DNA of 64,000 bases, taken from a virus. This document shows, one piece after another, positions 27,405 through 37,065 of the stretch. The translations under genes were made by a program, and so were the position numbers. The stretch is from the IMG/VR virus record IMGVR_UViG_3300006802_000086, positions 1 through 64,000 of that record, one strand, 5' to 3'. The first letter of the stretch is position 1, and every line of letters begins with the position of its first letter. Under the pieces are notes generated by a model. That model was not told the DNA's origin, made no database searches, and saw nothing but the letters and a program-made list of their open reading frames with translations.

Positions 27405-28007
27405 ATGCTTTGGAAATATAATACGTCACCCCTCATTAAAGAGTACGAACTTCACATGCAACCCGTTATTGTAACAGTCAATAAGTTTGATGAAGAGTCT
27501 GCAAAAGAGTTTCGAAACAAAGTAGCATTAGCTCACAACACTGGCCAAAAAATCATTCCAGTTGTTATTGACTCTTACGGAGGACAAGTATATTCCCTAA
27601 TGTCAATGATATCGACAATCAAAGGGTCAGAGTTGCCTATCGCAACAATCGTCCAAGGTAAGGCTATGAGCTGTGGTGCTATTCTTTTCTCATTTGGAAA
27701 GGAAGGATATCGTTTCATTGATAGAAATGCAACAGTTATGATTCATGATGTTTCTTCAGGACAACTAGGCAAAGTTGATGAAGTTGTTGCATCAGCGAAA
27801 GAAACTGAAAGATTAAATGAAATTGTTTATAAAATGATGGCGCAGAATTGTGGTAAAAAAGACGATTACTTTTTAAAACTAGTAGACAAGAAAAAACACG
27901 CTGACTGGTTTTTGGATGCTGAAGAATGTATAAAACATGATCTGGCAAATCATATTAGAATACCAAAAATTAACGTCAATGTGGATGTTAACATTGATTT
28001 TGAATAG
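27405..28007 (+). CDS. ClpP-like serine protease
   Basis: A 200-residue protein of the ClpP/crotonase fold. I-D-S-Y-G-G-Q-V-Y-S at ~56-64 matches the oxyanion-forming I-N-S-P-G-G-x-V. The nucleophile is Ser89 in G-K-A-M-S-C-G-A-I, and the catalytic His is H114 in V-M-I-H-D-V-S (usually M-I-H-Q-P). An Asp in the KKHADWFLDAEEC region completes the triad. The length matches ClpP (~195-207). In other phages ClpP/SppA-like enzymes act in head maturation or host protein degradation. No portal or major capsid gene is nearby, so its substrate is unclear. It may be the processing enzyme for the leader-bearing proteins, but this is inference. It begins an operon with the Dps-like and amidase genes. Confidence 0.8.
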   Translation: MLWKYNTSPLIKEYELHMQPVIVTVNKFDEESAKEFRNKVALAHNTGQKIIPVVIDSYGGQVYSLMSMISTIKGSELPIATIVQGKAMSCGAILFSFGKEGYRFIDRNATVMIHDVSSGQLGKVDEVVASAKETERLNEIVYKMMAQNCGKKDDYFLKLVDKKKHADWFLDAEECIKHDLANHIRIPKINVNVDVNIDFE

Positions 28008-28035
28008 TTATCATTATTAACAGTGGGAGAGTCGA

Positions 28036-28500
28036 ATGGTAAATGAGTTAGCCCAGTATATTGGATGTACTAAAGCACTAGCGACATGGGTGCATGCTGC
28101 ACATCACGTTGCAAAAGGAAAAGGATTTATTGGTGATCATGAAAGTCTTTATGGAAAAATGTATGAGGAAATAATCGATGACTTTGATAAGCTAATCGAA
28201 AAATCTATTGTTATTACAGACTCAGAAGAGATAGCATGTCCTGTTACAATTACGAAAAATTCATTGCCGTTTGTGTCTAAATTTCAGTCACCTGCAAATC
28301 TAGATTCTGACATAATTGCTGTAACTGCATTAGACTTTATGCGTCACCATGTTGATCATTTAACCTCAGTGTATCACATACTAGATAGAGCCGGTGCACT
28401 AACGCTTGGTATGGACGATTATTTGGCTGCTGCAGCAAATCAATATGAAGAATATATATATCTGCTAGGACAACGTGTTAAGAGCGGGAGGGCATATTAA
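28036..28500 (+). CDS. Dps/ferritin-like helical protein
   Basis: A 154-residue helical protein. The stretch T-W-V-H-A-A-H-H-V-A-K-G-K-G-F-I-G-D-H-E followed by LYGKMYEEIIDDFDKLIEKS matches the Dps pattern A-H-W-x-V-K-G-x-x-F-x-x-L-H then Y-x-E-(I/L)-x-x-x-x-D-x-(I/L)-A-E. It therefore carries the His and Asp/Glu residues that form the Dps ferroxidase site. The second half (A-L-D-F-M-R-H-H-V-D-H-L, YLAAAANQYEEYIYLLGQRV) fits the later helices. It may protect DNA or bind iron; a purely structural four-helix role is also possible. It shares a stop/start overlap (TAATGG) with the amidase gene. Confidence 0.5.
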   Translation: MVNELAQYIGCTKALATWVHAAHHVAKGKGFIGDHESLYGKMYEEIIDDFDKLIEKSIVITDSEEIACPVTITKNSLPFVSKFQSPANLDSDIIAVTALDFMRHHVDHLTSVYHILDRAGALTLGMDDYLAAAANQYEEYIYLLGQRVKSGRAY

Positions 28501-29393
28501 TGGATAAGGTTTTTTATAATGAAAGTTCTGCAGCGAATCTAGGTTGGAAACCAGACTGGTTCAGTTGCACTGATTTTGACGATGATTTGGTAGAAGCAAT
28601 TTCAGCATGGCAAAAGAAAAATGGTCTCAAACCAGATGGTTTATGTGGTCCAGGAACTTTTAGAAGAATTTACACAGAAAGACAAAGCGAAATTGACGAT
28701 TATATACCTGATCTGATTCCGGACAAAGACGAATCCTTTATTGTACACCAAGGAAATTTTTTTCCTATTGACTGGCCAAAAGTTGTGCTTTGGTCAGAAG
28801 AAAAAGGTTATAAAGCACGCAATGGTTTTACTTCTTATTTCGAACCTCGTGATATTAAAATGTTTGTTAATCATTGGGATGTATGCTTAAACAGTAAGAC
28901 ATGTTATAAAGTTTTAGCAAAAAGAGGATTAGCCGTTCATTTTCTTATTGATAATGATGGAACAATTTATCAGTTATTAGATATGAATCATGCTGCTTAT
29001 CATGCAGGAAGCAAGAAACACAATCATAGTTCAATCGGTGTCGAGATATCAAATGCATATGACCCCAAATATCAAAGCTGGTATCAGAAAAACGGCTATG
29101 GTGAAAGACCAATACTCACAGAAGAGACTGTCCATGGCAAAAGCTTAGGTGATTTTACAGGTTTTTATGATGTACAACTTAATGCGCTTAAAGCGCTTTG
29201 GAAGGCTGTTCACGAAGCAACAGGAATTCCTCTTAAGTGTCCTACCGATAAAGAGGGCAACACACTTAAAAAAGTATCAACATCAGCTGCAGCAAACAAT
29301 TTCAAAGGTTTTGTTAGTCATTATCACTTGACAAATAGAAAAATTGATTGTGCAGGCTTAGATATAAATGCAATGCTAAAAGATATTAAATAA
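28500..29393 (+). CDS. Endolysin: N-acetylmuramoyl-L-alanine amidase with peptidoglycan-binding domain
   Basis: A 297-residue zinc amidase. Residues ~25-60 (ISAWQKKNGLKPDGLCGPGTFRRIY) form an N-terminal peptidoglycan-binding motif. Residues ~115-285 are an Amidase_2 domain with N-H-W-D (H125), A-Y-H-A-G (H168), G-V-E-I-S (E182) and an S-H-Y-H...K-I-D-C-A-G ending with the last zinc ligand at Cys (C284). The reaction cleaves the bond between muramic acid and L-Ala. There is no signal peptide or transmembrane segment, so a holin elsewhere is needed for export at lysis. Starts at the stop of the Dps-like gene, so coupled translation. Confidence 0.88.
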   Translation: MDKVFYNESSAANLGWKPDWFSCTDFDDDLVEAISAWQKKNGLKPDGLCGPGTFRRIYTERQSEIDDYIPDLIPDKDESFIVHQGNFFPIDWPKVVLWSEEKGYKARNGFTSYFEPRDIKMFVNHWDVCLNSKTCYKVLAKRGLAVHFLIDNDGTIYQLLDMNHAAYHAGSKKHNHSSIGVEISNAYDPKYQSWYQKNGYGERPILTEETVHGKSLGDFTGFYDVQLNALKALWKAVHEATGIPLKCPTDKEGNTLKKVSTSAAANNFKGFVSHYHLTNRKIDCAGLDINAMLKDIK

Positions 29394-29460
29394 AATATTT
29401 TTACACTTTTAATGGCAATTATATAATTAATTGTTATTAGGATTACTTCTGTATTCCAAG

Positions 29461-29475
29461 TTTAGTTTAGTTTAG
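29461..29475 (+). repeat. Short tandem repeat (TTTAG)x3
   Basis: Three TTTAG units, then TTTTT, lie in the 102-base gap between endolysin and the first fibre gene, 20 bases before its ATG. The gap has no good hairpin terminator and the start has only a weak ribosome site (GAG). Confidence 0.6.
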
Positions 29476-29495
29476 TTTTTGTTTGAGTATAGTTA

Positions 29496-32400
29496 ATGAC
29501 TGCGATAAGAGTAAATGAGTCGTCGGGATCCATTGGGTCTCTACAAATTGCTGATGGATATGGAGGGTTTTTATCCGGAAGTATCATTGCAGGTTCAAAT
29601 GTAACTGTACAAGATGACGGAAGCGGAAACTTTACTATAGCTAGTACCGGAGGCGGTGGAAGTATAACAGTTAACTCAGGTTCTGTTAATGTTTCCACCG
29701 TTTCTACTATTGCAGCATCAGACGGGTTTATCGTTAATGATGAAGGTAGCGGAAGGGCAGCCTTAACAGCATCAATCGGTGTATCTGAAGACGGAACATA
29801 TACAGACGGTTTATTTAAAGACTTTACACCACAAACACGGTTAGGAGTCGCAATCGATCGGTTTAATGAGATTCTTTCTCTTTTAGCACCTGCTCCAGCA
29901 CCCGACCTAGACGATATAGATGTAGATGTTGACGGAACTGATGTTGAATTATCATTTGGCGCTTCTAATGACTTAGAAGGAGAAGTTACACCTTATTTTA
30001 GCGTAGGTACTGCTGCCGGTTTTTCTGCACTCGATGTTAACGATACATACTCGACAGCAGTTAGCGGAAACAATCTAAGGGCATCAGTTTTTACAGGCAC
30101 AACGCCAATAGTAGGCGATTTAAACGAAGATGTAATACAAGATCCGTCCGGGACAGGCAATAACTATCCAAACAAATCTTTTGGGAATGCTGATCAAGGA
30201 ACACTAAAATTAGAAATAAATGGATCTGTAATTCATACAGTCGATTTAACTAGTTTCACAGGCACAGGTAACCCAGGTAGCGGCACCGGTATCACGAATT
30301 CATCCGGATCCTGTTTTACAAACTTTTCAATCGCTGGTCCTGGAACATTAGATAATGGAACTGAATTTCCTAACTTTAAGCACAGGACAGGAAAGTTTAA
30401 AGTAATTACATCTGATCAACGTCAAGGTTGGAACTATGCTAGAGTCTTGCACGAATACGGAACTACAAATCTAACAACAAACTATGTTGAGTGGGTCAAC
30501 GATTCGAATGCAGACGCATTGACTGCAACAGGAAATGAAATTGACTTTACAGGCACAGGAACTGTCCACCTATCAGGCGTCGAGTATTTTACAGGTGGGT
30601 CAGTTGAATATCGCGTAAGAGGTAACAATGTTTATAGAAATGTTTACGATACTAACAATATAACATTTACTACTTCTAATGCAGGATCATTAAGTAGCGG
30701 TGTATCATTTTCTATATCAGGTCAGTCTAAACCTACTATCGATACAGTCTCAGGTGAAGATCATACAAAAGTATTACATTTAACCGGTTCAGGTAATGTT
30801 ACAGCAAATTACATGATTAACGGTTCTGTAACAGCCGGCGTTAATATTACGCATCCTTTAAAATCAAATCTTTCAAATGCCGGCCAGACAACTGCGTCTG
30901 GGATTCTTGCTTATAATTTGTCGAATAATTCTACAAATTTAGTTGAAACTTTTAGAAGAGAAAATTTTAGAATCGTATCCGGTTCATATAATAACCAGGC
31001 GTCACTAACAGACTCAGGAAATGTTTGGGACAGCACTGTCCATATGACAGCATCTAATGGTGCACACACAAATGGCCTACAATTTTATAATCAAAGATTA
31101 TATTCACCAACAAACACACTTAACTCTGGTGATTTTAGAGATACTGACGATGGTGGTTCATTAGATAATGCACCCAGAGAAAACCCTGATTATTCTGGAG
31201 AATCTGGCCAACGAACTTTTTATAGATGGTTTAGAAATGAAACAGGCACCACGCAATATGATTTCACAATTAATATTCAAGGAAGCGGTACAACCATAGT
31301 TCCAGCTGCAACAGGATTAGATAGTGGCAAAATAAGAGTTTTTGTTAAGTTTCCAAATAACGGAAGTAGAGAAACTGGTTGGCTAGATTTGGCAAATGAA
31401 TTTGTTTTAGACAACTATAATGACAATGACGGAGCACATACAGCAAACGGATCTCTTTCTTTTGACAACACACTAAATGCATTAAATTACGTAACCTTAG
31501 GGACAGTCGGTGTATTAGATGATGAATATATAGGATTACGAATTGAAGCTGATTCTAGTTGGACAGGTTATATTAGCCAAATAACTGTATCTTTCGGAGC
31601 GGGAACAGGTACAATAACACCCATTCCAGATTTAGATGACATTGACTGTAGTAACTCAGGAACAACAGCTTTGTTATCATTTGGTGCTACAAAATCTATA
31701 ACAGGATATGAAAATGTGGGCACAACTGCTGGGTTTAGCGCTGTAGGTTTAAATGGCTTATATAATCAAACGTCAAGTGGCAATAATTTAAGAAGAGCAG
31801 TTTTTGACAAAACAACTACTATAGAGGGTGTCTTGAACCAAGACGTGAGCTTTGTTTCTCCTGACTACGTAGCAAATTCTTTTTCGGATGCCAATAGTGG
31901 ATCTTTGGTTTTAGAAGTAAATGGAAGTGATTTACACTCAGTCGATTTAACCGGGGCATATAATAATGTAGGTTCTGGTGAGCCGGGTATTAATGATGGC
32001 ACCGGTGGAACATCTTTTACGGGTAATAGCGGGTTTTGGGACTTAAGTGTTTGGCGTCCTGCTGAATATGACAACGATGTTCCTTATTACTTAGAAATAC
32101 AAAGAACAGGTAAATACAGAGTTCATACAGACGATCAAAGGGACGGTTGGAATTATGCCAAGGTTAAACATATTGGTAGCTGGGGAACAAGAACTACCAA
32201 CTATGTTGAATGGGTAAACGATAGTGAAAGCCAAAATAACAATATTACAGATGCAGGAACTGGGATAACGCAATTTGGCGATGATGATATATTCCATTTG
32301 AGCGGTGTAAAATATTTTGTCAATCCGACAGGCAGTATCGAAACACGAATTAGCAATATCTATAAAAATGTCTATTCAAACGCTAGTGACGCAATATCTT

Positions 32401-33404
32401 TAACATCTTTGACAAATGCAAATGCAATATCAATTGTTCAAAGAGGCAGTGGTTTAACTTCGGACAGGACAGAAAATGACGGTTTTGCTCCACTACAATC
32501 GTTAAATACAAATTCAGATTCTCAAAATGAAGTAACTCACATAACTGCATCAATACAGTTTAGTCAATCAACTTCTTTAAGCGGAGCTTTTACTTCTGAC
32601 ACCGGTTCACAACTTTTAAATTGTGGTGGATCATTAACTTTTAAGCATCCGCTTAAAAATGATCTTACAACGTCTACACAGACTGCAACTAATCTTTTGG
32701 TATACTCAGCAAGTGACAACTCTACTCACAACAACGAGTATTTTAATGGAGAGCAGTATAGAATACAAAGTGGTAGTTACACAACACAAGGCAGTATTAC
32801 CAACGTTAGTAACGAATGGGATTCAACAACATCAATTAATGACGCAGCAGAAACAGGATTTGTTAAAGGGTTGATGGTTTACGATGGTATATTAATATCG
32901 CCTATAAAGGGCGGTAATTCTGGCGACTTTACCAATCACGTTGAAGGCGGGGTTTTTGAAGGCCCAGACAATAATGTCGATTATAGTAGCTTGACAGAAA
33001 CTAATAGAGAATATTTTAGATACTTTGAAAATACATCTAATAATGATCTTGCAAGATTTGGTATAACATTATATGGAGATGCAACTATTGTTTCCGGGTC
33101 TCATACAAAAGGTGCAGATAAAAATTGTACAATTGAATTAAAGTGCCCGGGAAAAAATCAATTTGTTGACTTAGCTAAACCCTTTTCAGTAGGGGCTGGT
33201 TCTTCTAATGAAGGTGACGGTTGTTTGTCAGGAACACTTGATGCAGCAATCGATGGAAGCGGTGCAGCAAATGAAGTTAACTTTGGTATTTATAATGTAC
33301 AAGGTCAATCATCAGGAGCTGAGTCTATTGTTTTAAGGGTTACTAGTCACAAAGATTGGACGGGTTATATTAGTCAGATTAATATCAGATGGAGTGTTCC
33401 CTAA
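29496..33404 (+). CDS. Tail fibre-like protein with two homologous halves (1302 aa)
   Basis: A beta-rich, Gly/Ser/Thr/Asn-rich protein with the composition of phage fibres. After an N-terminal ~135 residues (with GSGNFTIASTGGGGSITV) two similar units follow, starting at ~137 and ~712 with D-L-D-D-I-D. Each unit contains S-F-G-A, G-T-x-A-G-F-S-A, S-G-N-N-L-R, TDDQR/TSDQR-x-G-W-N-Y-A, T-N-Y-V-E-W-V-N-D and F-H-L-S-G-V. Each ends in W-T-G-Y-I-S-Q-I. The units are ~575 residues long, an obvious internal duplication. It probably forms receptor-binding fibres. It follows the lysis gene and is coupled to the second fibre gene (TAATG). Confidence 0.75.
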   Translation: MTAIRVNESSGSIGSLQIADGYGGFLSGSIIAGSNVTVQDDGSGNFTIASTGGGGSITVNSGSVNVSTVSTIAASDGFIVNDEGSGRAALTASIGVSEDGTYTDGLFKDFTPQTRLGVAIDRFNEILSLLAPAPAPDLDDIDVDVDGTDVELSFGASNDLEGEVTPYFSVGTAAGFSALDVNDTYSTAVSGNNLRASVFTGTTPIVGDLNEDVIQDPSGTGNNYPNKSFGNADQGTLKLEINGSVIHTVDLTSFTGTGNPGSGTGITNSSGSCFTNFSIAGPGTLDNGTEFPNFKHRTGKFKVITSDQRQGWNYARVLHEYGTTNLTTNYVEWVNDSNADALTATGNEIDFTGTGTVHLSGVEYFTGGSVEYRVRGNNVYRNVYDTNNITFTTSNAGSLSSGVSFSISGQSKPTIDTVSGEDHTKVLHLTGSGNVTANYMINGSVTAGVNITHPLKSNLSNAGQTTASGILAYNLSNNSTNLVETFRRENFRIVSGSYNNQASLTDSGNVWDSTVHMTASNGAHTNGLQFYNQRLYSPTNTLNSGDFRDTDDGGSLDNAPRENPDYSGESGQRTFYRWFRNETGTTQYDFTINIQGSGTTIVPAATGLDSGKIRVFVKFPNNGSRETGWLDLANEFVLDNYNDNDGAHTANGSLSFDNTLNALNYVTLGTVGVLDDEYIGLRIEADSSWTGYISQITVSFGAGTGTITPIPDLDDIDCSNSGTTALLSFGATKSITGYENVGTTAGFSAVGLNGLYNQTSSGNNLRRAVFDKTTTIEGVLNQDVSFVSPDYVANSFSDANSGSLVLEVNGSDLHSVDLTGAYNNVGSGEPGINDGTGGTSFTGNSGFWDLSVWRPAEYDNDVPYYLEIQRTGKYRVHTDDQRDGWNYAKVKHIGSWGTRTTNYVEWVNDSESQNNNITDAGTGITQFGDDDIFHLSGVKYFVNPTGSIETRISNIYKNVYSNASDAISLTSLTNANAISIVQRGSGLTSDRTENDGFAPLQSLNTNSDSQNEVTHITASIQFSQSTSLSGAFTSDTGSQLLNCGGSLTFKHPLKNDLTTSTQTATNLLVYSASDNSTHNNEYFNGEQYRIQSGSYTTQGSITNVSNEWDSTTSINDAAETGFVKGLMVYDGILISPIKGGNSGDFTNHVEGGVFEGPDNNVDYSSLTETNREYFRYFENTSNNDLARFGITLYGDATIVSGSHTKGADKNCTIELKCPGKNQFVDLAKPFSVGAGSSNEGDGCLSGTLDAAIDGSGAANEVNFGIYNVQGQSSGAESIVLRVTSHKDWTGYISQINIRWSVP

Positions 33405-34768
33405 TGGCATTAAAGACTAACGAAACAGCAACACTTTTTTCTCAAAAGAAATTACTGGGTAAAGCACACACATCTAACTTAAACTTAGATGTAAACGAGT
33501 CTATTGGGTCAACAATACAATCCTCAGCTGGTTTATTGTTTGGTGAAGCTATTCCAACAAATCCAAGTTTAACCTTAAATACAGTTCAAAGTAATACTGT
33601 TGAATATGTAGAATTTGTCTTAGAAACGATTGCAGGTTCAACTTACGATGCAAATGATCAAGGAGGTGGCGCAGGTAGTGACAGTGGTGAGTCTTCACAA
33701 GTGTCAGGTCCGCACGCTTATGCTTTTAAATTTAAATCAGATTACGAAACTGATACTGATAATTCAAGAGCTAATGATGGAAACTTTGACAATGATAAAA
33801 TTGTACATGAAACGTTAGGGAAAGTTCAGCTAATACCACCCTTTTATTCAAGAGAGTTAGTTAATCCGTATATCATTAAAATTTATAAAGACGATGGCGC
33901 AGGTGGTATTGGGGACGAAATACCCCTATTAGATGATATTGACTGGCAAGTTGATACATACAACGGTGTACTTTTCGTTCAAGATTATAATGCTTCAAAA
34001 ATACCTGCTTTTGCTCGAGCATTTATTTATGTTGGTAAGATGCTTGACGAAGTTGTCTCTGATGCTGCAGCTTCAGGAGGTTCAGGTGGATCCGGCGGAG
34101 GTAGCAGAGAAAAAAGAGATTACGAAATATCATCAACAATCAGCTCTGGTTCAGCATTTACAGCAACAGATTCGAGCTTTACTGATTCCGAAAACGACAT
34201 AACGCTAATTGATGTTTTTTATAACGGTCAATTAATGCTGTCAGGAACTAACTCTGAAGTAGGTGCTTTAGACGCAGACTATTTCACACTATCAACAAAC
34301 CAGATAAAGTTTGGATTTGACCTATTGCCAGACGATACAGTTAGCGTGATAACATATTCATCAGGTAGCGCATCGTCGGGAGGAGACGCAGACACAGGAG
34401 CTGAATATCTAGTTTTAAGTGCAACCGGTTCTTTAAGTAATGAAAGAGTTCTGACAGCTGGAACCGGTTTACAGTCAACAGATGCTGGAGCCGGCGGCGC
34501 CTTTACAATAAAAGTTGAAAAAGAAATGGTGTTTAACGAAAAACTAGGCGGCACAGTTGACGGAACTAATACACTATTTACACTCGCTAATACACCTTTT
34601 GCAACTAATGAGATAAGTATATTTGTGAATGGTCAACTCCAGACGCCACCTGATTTAACAACTTGGCAAGACTATTCAGTAACCGGTTCTAACGTCTATT
34701 TTACAACCGGATCAACTCCAGAAATAGGATCTCTAATTTTAGCAATGTATAATAAGGTGGTGTCATGA
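33404..34768 (+). CDS. Second fibre or adhesin protein (454 aa)
   Basis: The start is ATG at 33404, overlapping the previous stop. An in-frame ATG 15 bases upstream is less likely. The N-terminal ~200 residues are a globular-looking structural domain (KVQLIPPFYSRELVNPYIIKIY, then DIDWQVDTYNGVLFVQDYN). A Gly/Ser-rich linker follows at ~215-240. The C-terminal part has two domains of the form 'xxxVFYNGQLMLSGT' and 'ISIFVNGQLQTPP', which occur again at the end of the 35104 gene. Such domains occur at the ends of phage fibres. Most likely a fibre or fibre-attachment protein of the tail. Confidence 0.65.
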   Translation: MALKTNETATLFSQKKLLGKAHTSNLNLDVNESIGSTIQSSAGLLFGEAIPTNPSLTLNTVQSNTVEYVEFVLETIAGSTYDANDQGGGAGSDSGESSQVSGPHAYAFKFKSDYETDTDNSRANDGNFDNDKIVHETLGKVQLIPPFYSRELVNPYIIKIYKDDGAGGIGDEIPLLDDIDWQVDTYNGVLFVQDYNASKIPAFARAFIYVGKMLDEVVSDAAASGGSGGSGGGSREKRDYEISSTISSGSAFTATDSSFTDSENDITLIDVFYNGQLMLSGTNSEVGALDADYFTLSTNQIKFGFDLLPDDTVSVITYSSGSASSGGDADTGAEYLVLSATGSLSNERVLTAGTGLQSTDAGAGGAFTIKVEKEMVFNEKLGGTVDGTNTLFTLANTPFATNEISIFVNGQLQTPPDLTTWQDYSVTGSNVYFTTGSTPEIGSLILAMYNKVVS

Positions 34769-34989
34769 ATAATAATTATATAACTAGTGATATTGCTATT
34801 GCTTCGTATCTTATGATGAAAGGGATGCAATTAGTTGATGCCAGAAAAGAAAGAAATGGAAGATTTCGTTTTGAATTTGCAGACCCACAAGGTTTAGCTC
34901 AAAAATATGTCGTAGAATATGTTAATTCAGAATCTGCAAAATTTGACGCACATATGAAAAATCTCAAAAATATTATTTTTAAAAATTGA
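34765..34989 (+). CDS. Small DUF5659-like protein (74 aa)
   Basis: The pattern S-D-I-A-I-A-S-Y-L-M-M-K-G-M-Q-L-V-D then R-F-R-F-E-F-A-D-P-Q matches the short 'sSDlALaAyLxxxG... FxFxD' proteins often found in fibre cassettes (DUF5659). It overlaps the preceding gene by ATGA. Function unknown; context suggests a fibre-associated or assembly-related role. The 114-base gap after it is AT-rich, with no clear hairpin, and holds the AAGGAG ribosome site of the next gene. Confidence 0.55.
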   Translation: MNNNYITSDIAIASYLMMKGMQLVDARKERNGRFRFEFADPQGLAQKYVVEYVNSESAKFDAHMKNLKNIIFKN

Positions 34990-35103
34990 TAACTTAAGAT
35001 AATTTCTCGCATATATATTAATAGATTTAAAAAATCAAAATTAGAAGTTGAGTTTGGGTTATAAGAAATAGAAGTATATTAACAATAACACAAGGAGATA
35101 TAT

Positions 35104-36981
35104 ATGGCTTCAAAAACACAATTAAGACTGGGTCAAATTACTGGCTCATTTGACAATGTTGAAGGCGGCATTGTAGATAACAGGGCAGCTCAAGCAGGTG
35201 CAGCAAATATTAATGCATTGACATTAAGTTCAGGCTCTCTAGTAGGCGTTTTTTCAGAACTTGCTTCTGCTGTTAAAAGAGTTCACGGTGGTGATACTTT
35301 TGCCGGTGCTCTTGCTGGTGAGTTTTTGCAAGGAATTACAGTAGCAGATGCAGGTGGTTTAACAATTGGTGCCGGTGGAAATGAATTCAGTATTACTGAG
35401 TCTAGTGATGACGTTACTCTTAAAACTTTAATATCTGACAAGGATATGATTTTTAATGTGAACGACGACGGAACTGACACAGAGGTATTTAGGTTAGACG
35501 GAGACGTATCAGCGCTTAAGATGGCGTCTGGAAAGCAAATCCAATTCGGTGACGCTGGAGAAAACATTAGTGGTGATGGTACTGATCTTGCAGTTAATTC
35601 GAGCAATAACATCGATATTGTTGCGGCTAATCTTTTGACAATTGATGCACAAGGTACTGATTCTGGAGACGGTGTAAAAATTACATTAGGGTCAGATACA
35701 GCTGATACAGTATTTAAAGTGGTTAACAACAGTGATTCAGACGCTTTTACTATTAATGGTGCAAAGAATGCTACTGTCGGCGGTAATTTAACAGTTACGG
35801 GTGATTTAACTGTAAATGGTACAACCACAACTATTAATACTGACAGCTTGGTTGTTGAAGATGCAGTTATTGCTTTAGCATCAGGATCAGCAGCAACTGC
35901 AGACGTTAACTCAGCTTTGGTTTTCCAAAGAGCAACTGCAGATTTAGGTGGCAACACTGATATGCAAAACGGTGCATTGATGTTCTTGCAAGGAACAGGG
36001 TTTAAATTAGGCTATACAAATGACAACGCTGAAACTGCACAAGGTTCCCTTGCAATTGCTAATGATGATTTAGCATCAGTTTGGGTTGACAGGTTAAATA
36101 TTGCCGGAGACACTCACTATTTTAATGTAGCTGGTAGTACACTTTCAGCAATCGCCAATTCAGAATTTGAAGTTCAATCAGGCGGTGATATCGTTCTTGA
36201 TGCAGACAGTGCAAAAGTTATTTTGAAAGATGCTGGAACTGAAATAGGTAGGTTAACGCATGACTCAGGAAACGCTACGTTTATTCTTTCATCGTCGGGT
36301 ACCGACAGCATTTCTTTAGAATCTAGATCAGGTGAGGTATTCTTTAACGACCAAGATTTAACTGTAACAGCCGGTCTTAACGTTCAAACTGCTAATCAAA
36401 TTAAATTCGGTCACGTGTCAGGCGGTTCGCATACCGTAGGCTTCTTAAATCTTAAAGATAATGCAGTCTCAATACTTTCCGCTTCAAGTGGTTTACAAAT
36501 TGATGCAGGTGCAGATGCAGCGAATTTACAGTTGAAATCAGACAATGCTAACACATTTGCTTTTAAGGCGCCTGGTGCATTAGGCGGTAGCTATACAGTT
36601 CAAATGCCTGGAAATGGTAATATCGCAATAGGTAAAGTTCTTAAAGTAAACAATAACATAGGCGGTGGAGAATGGGGATTAGACTGGGCATCTGAGACAG
36701 CTGCATCTTATGAGAAAGCTGCAAAAATTATCACTGGTGGGACTGTAAATGCTGGGACAGGTGTCGACATGTCATCAGTTAATCATGGGACTGCTCCTGC
36801 TTCATTACAAGTTGCTTATGCTAATGCTGACGTTTTTGTTAACGGTCAGTTATTGCTTTCAGGAACTGAAGCTAATAGATCTGGTGGTAATGTAGACTAT
36901 ACTGTATCTGGTGGACAAGAATTGACATTCGCTTTTAATCTTGAAGATGACGATATCATATCAGTGTTTGTAAGAGGCTAA
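35104..36981 (+). CDS. Tail fibre / structural protein with repeated beta motifs (625 aa)
   Basis: A Gly/Asp/Ala/Thr-rich beta protein. A short N-terminal segment (T-Q-L-R-L-G-Q-I-T-G-S-F-D-N-V) is followed by beta stretches of the form G-N-L-T-V-T-G-D-L-T-V-N-G-T-T-T-T-I-N-T around residues 225-250. This is a well-known phage fibre motif. The C-terminal ~60 residues contain V-F-V-N-G-Q-L-L-L-S-G-T, also present in the 454-residue fibre protein. An AAGGAG site precedes the ATG, and a strong terminator follows. It probably assembles as a trimer, by analogy with other fibres. Confidence 0.75.
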   Translation: MASKTQLRLGQITGSFDNVEGGIVDNRAAQAGAANINALTLSSGSLVGVFSELASAVKRVHGGDTFAGALAGEFLQGITVADAGGLTIGAGGNEFSITESSDDVTLKTLISDKDMIFNVNDDGTDTEVFRLDGDVSALKMASGKQIQFGDAGENISGDGTDLAVNSSNNIDIVAANLLTIDAQGTDSGDGVKITLGSDTADTVFKVVNNSDSDAFTINGAKNATVGGNLTVTGDLTVNGTTTTINTDSLVVEDAVIALASGSAATADVNSALVFQRATADLGGNTDMQNGALMFLQGTGFKLGYTNDNAETAQGSLAIANDDLASVWVDRLNIAGDTHYFNVAGSTLSAIANSEFEVQSGGDIVLDADSAKVILKDAGTEIGRLTHDSGNATFILSSSGTDSISLESRSGEVFFNDQDLTVTAGLNVQTANQIKFGHVSGGSHTVGFLNLKDNAVSILSASSGLQIDAGADAANLQLKSDNANTFAFKAPGALGGSYTVQMPGNGNIAIGKVLKVNNNIGGGEWGLDWASETAASYEKAAKIITGGTVNAGTGVDMSSVNHGTAPASLQVAYANADVFVNGQLLLSGTEANRSGGNVDYTVSGGQELTFAFNLEDDDIISVFVRG

Positions 36982-37002
36982 TTTTTTAGTTATTCTTAAT
37001 AC

Positions 37003-37037
37003 GAAGAAGGGGTATTTACTATCCCTTCTTTTTTTTT
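37003..37037 (+). terminator. Rho-independent terminator after the fibre cassette
   Basis: Inverted repeat AAGAAGGG / CCCTTCTT with an 11-base spacer that can pair further, followed by nine T. The sequence TATAAT at 37037-37042 follows at once and could start the next unit. Confidence 0.85.
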
Positions 37038-37065
37038 ATAATAATTAGAGTTAAAGGAGACAACA

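Noticed and set aside
34990-35103. Possible RNA gene in the gap before the fibre gene
   Set aside because: AT-rich, no cloverleaf or stable hairpin. No tRNA-like T-loop was found here or in the gaps at 17056-17163 and 49273-49403.
35283-35957. 224-residue reverse-strand open frame
   Set aside because: Antisense shadow of the beta-repeat fibre gene; no ribosome site or plausible protein pattern.
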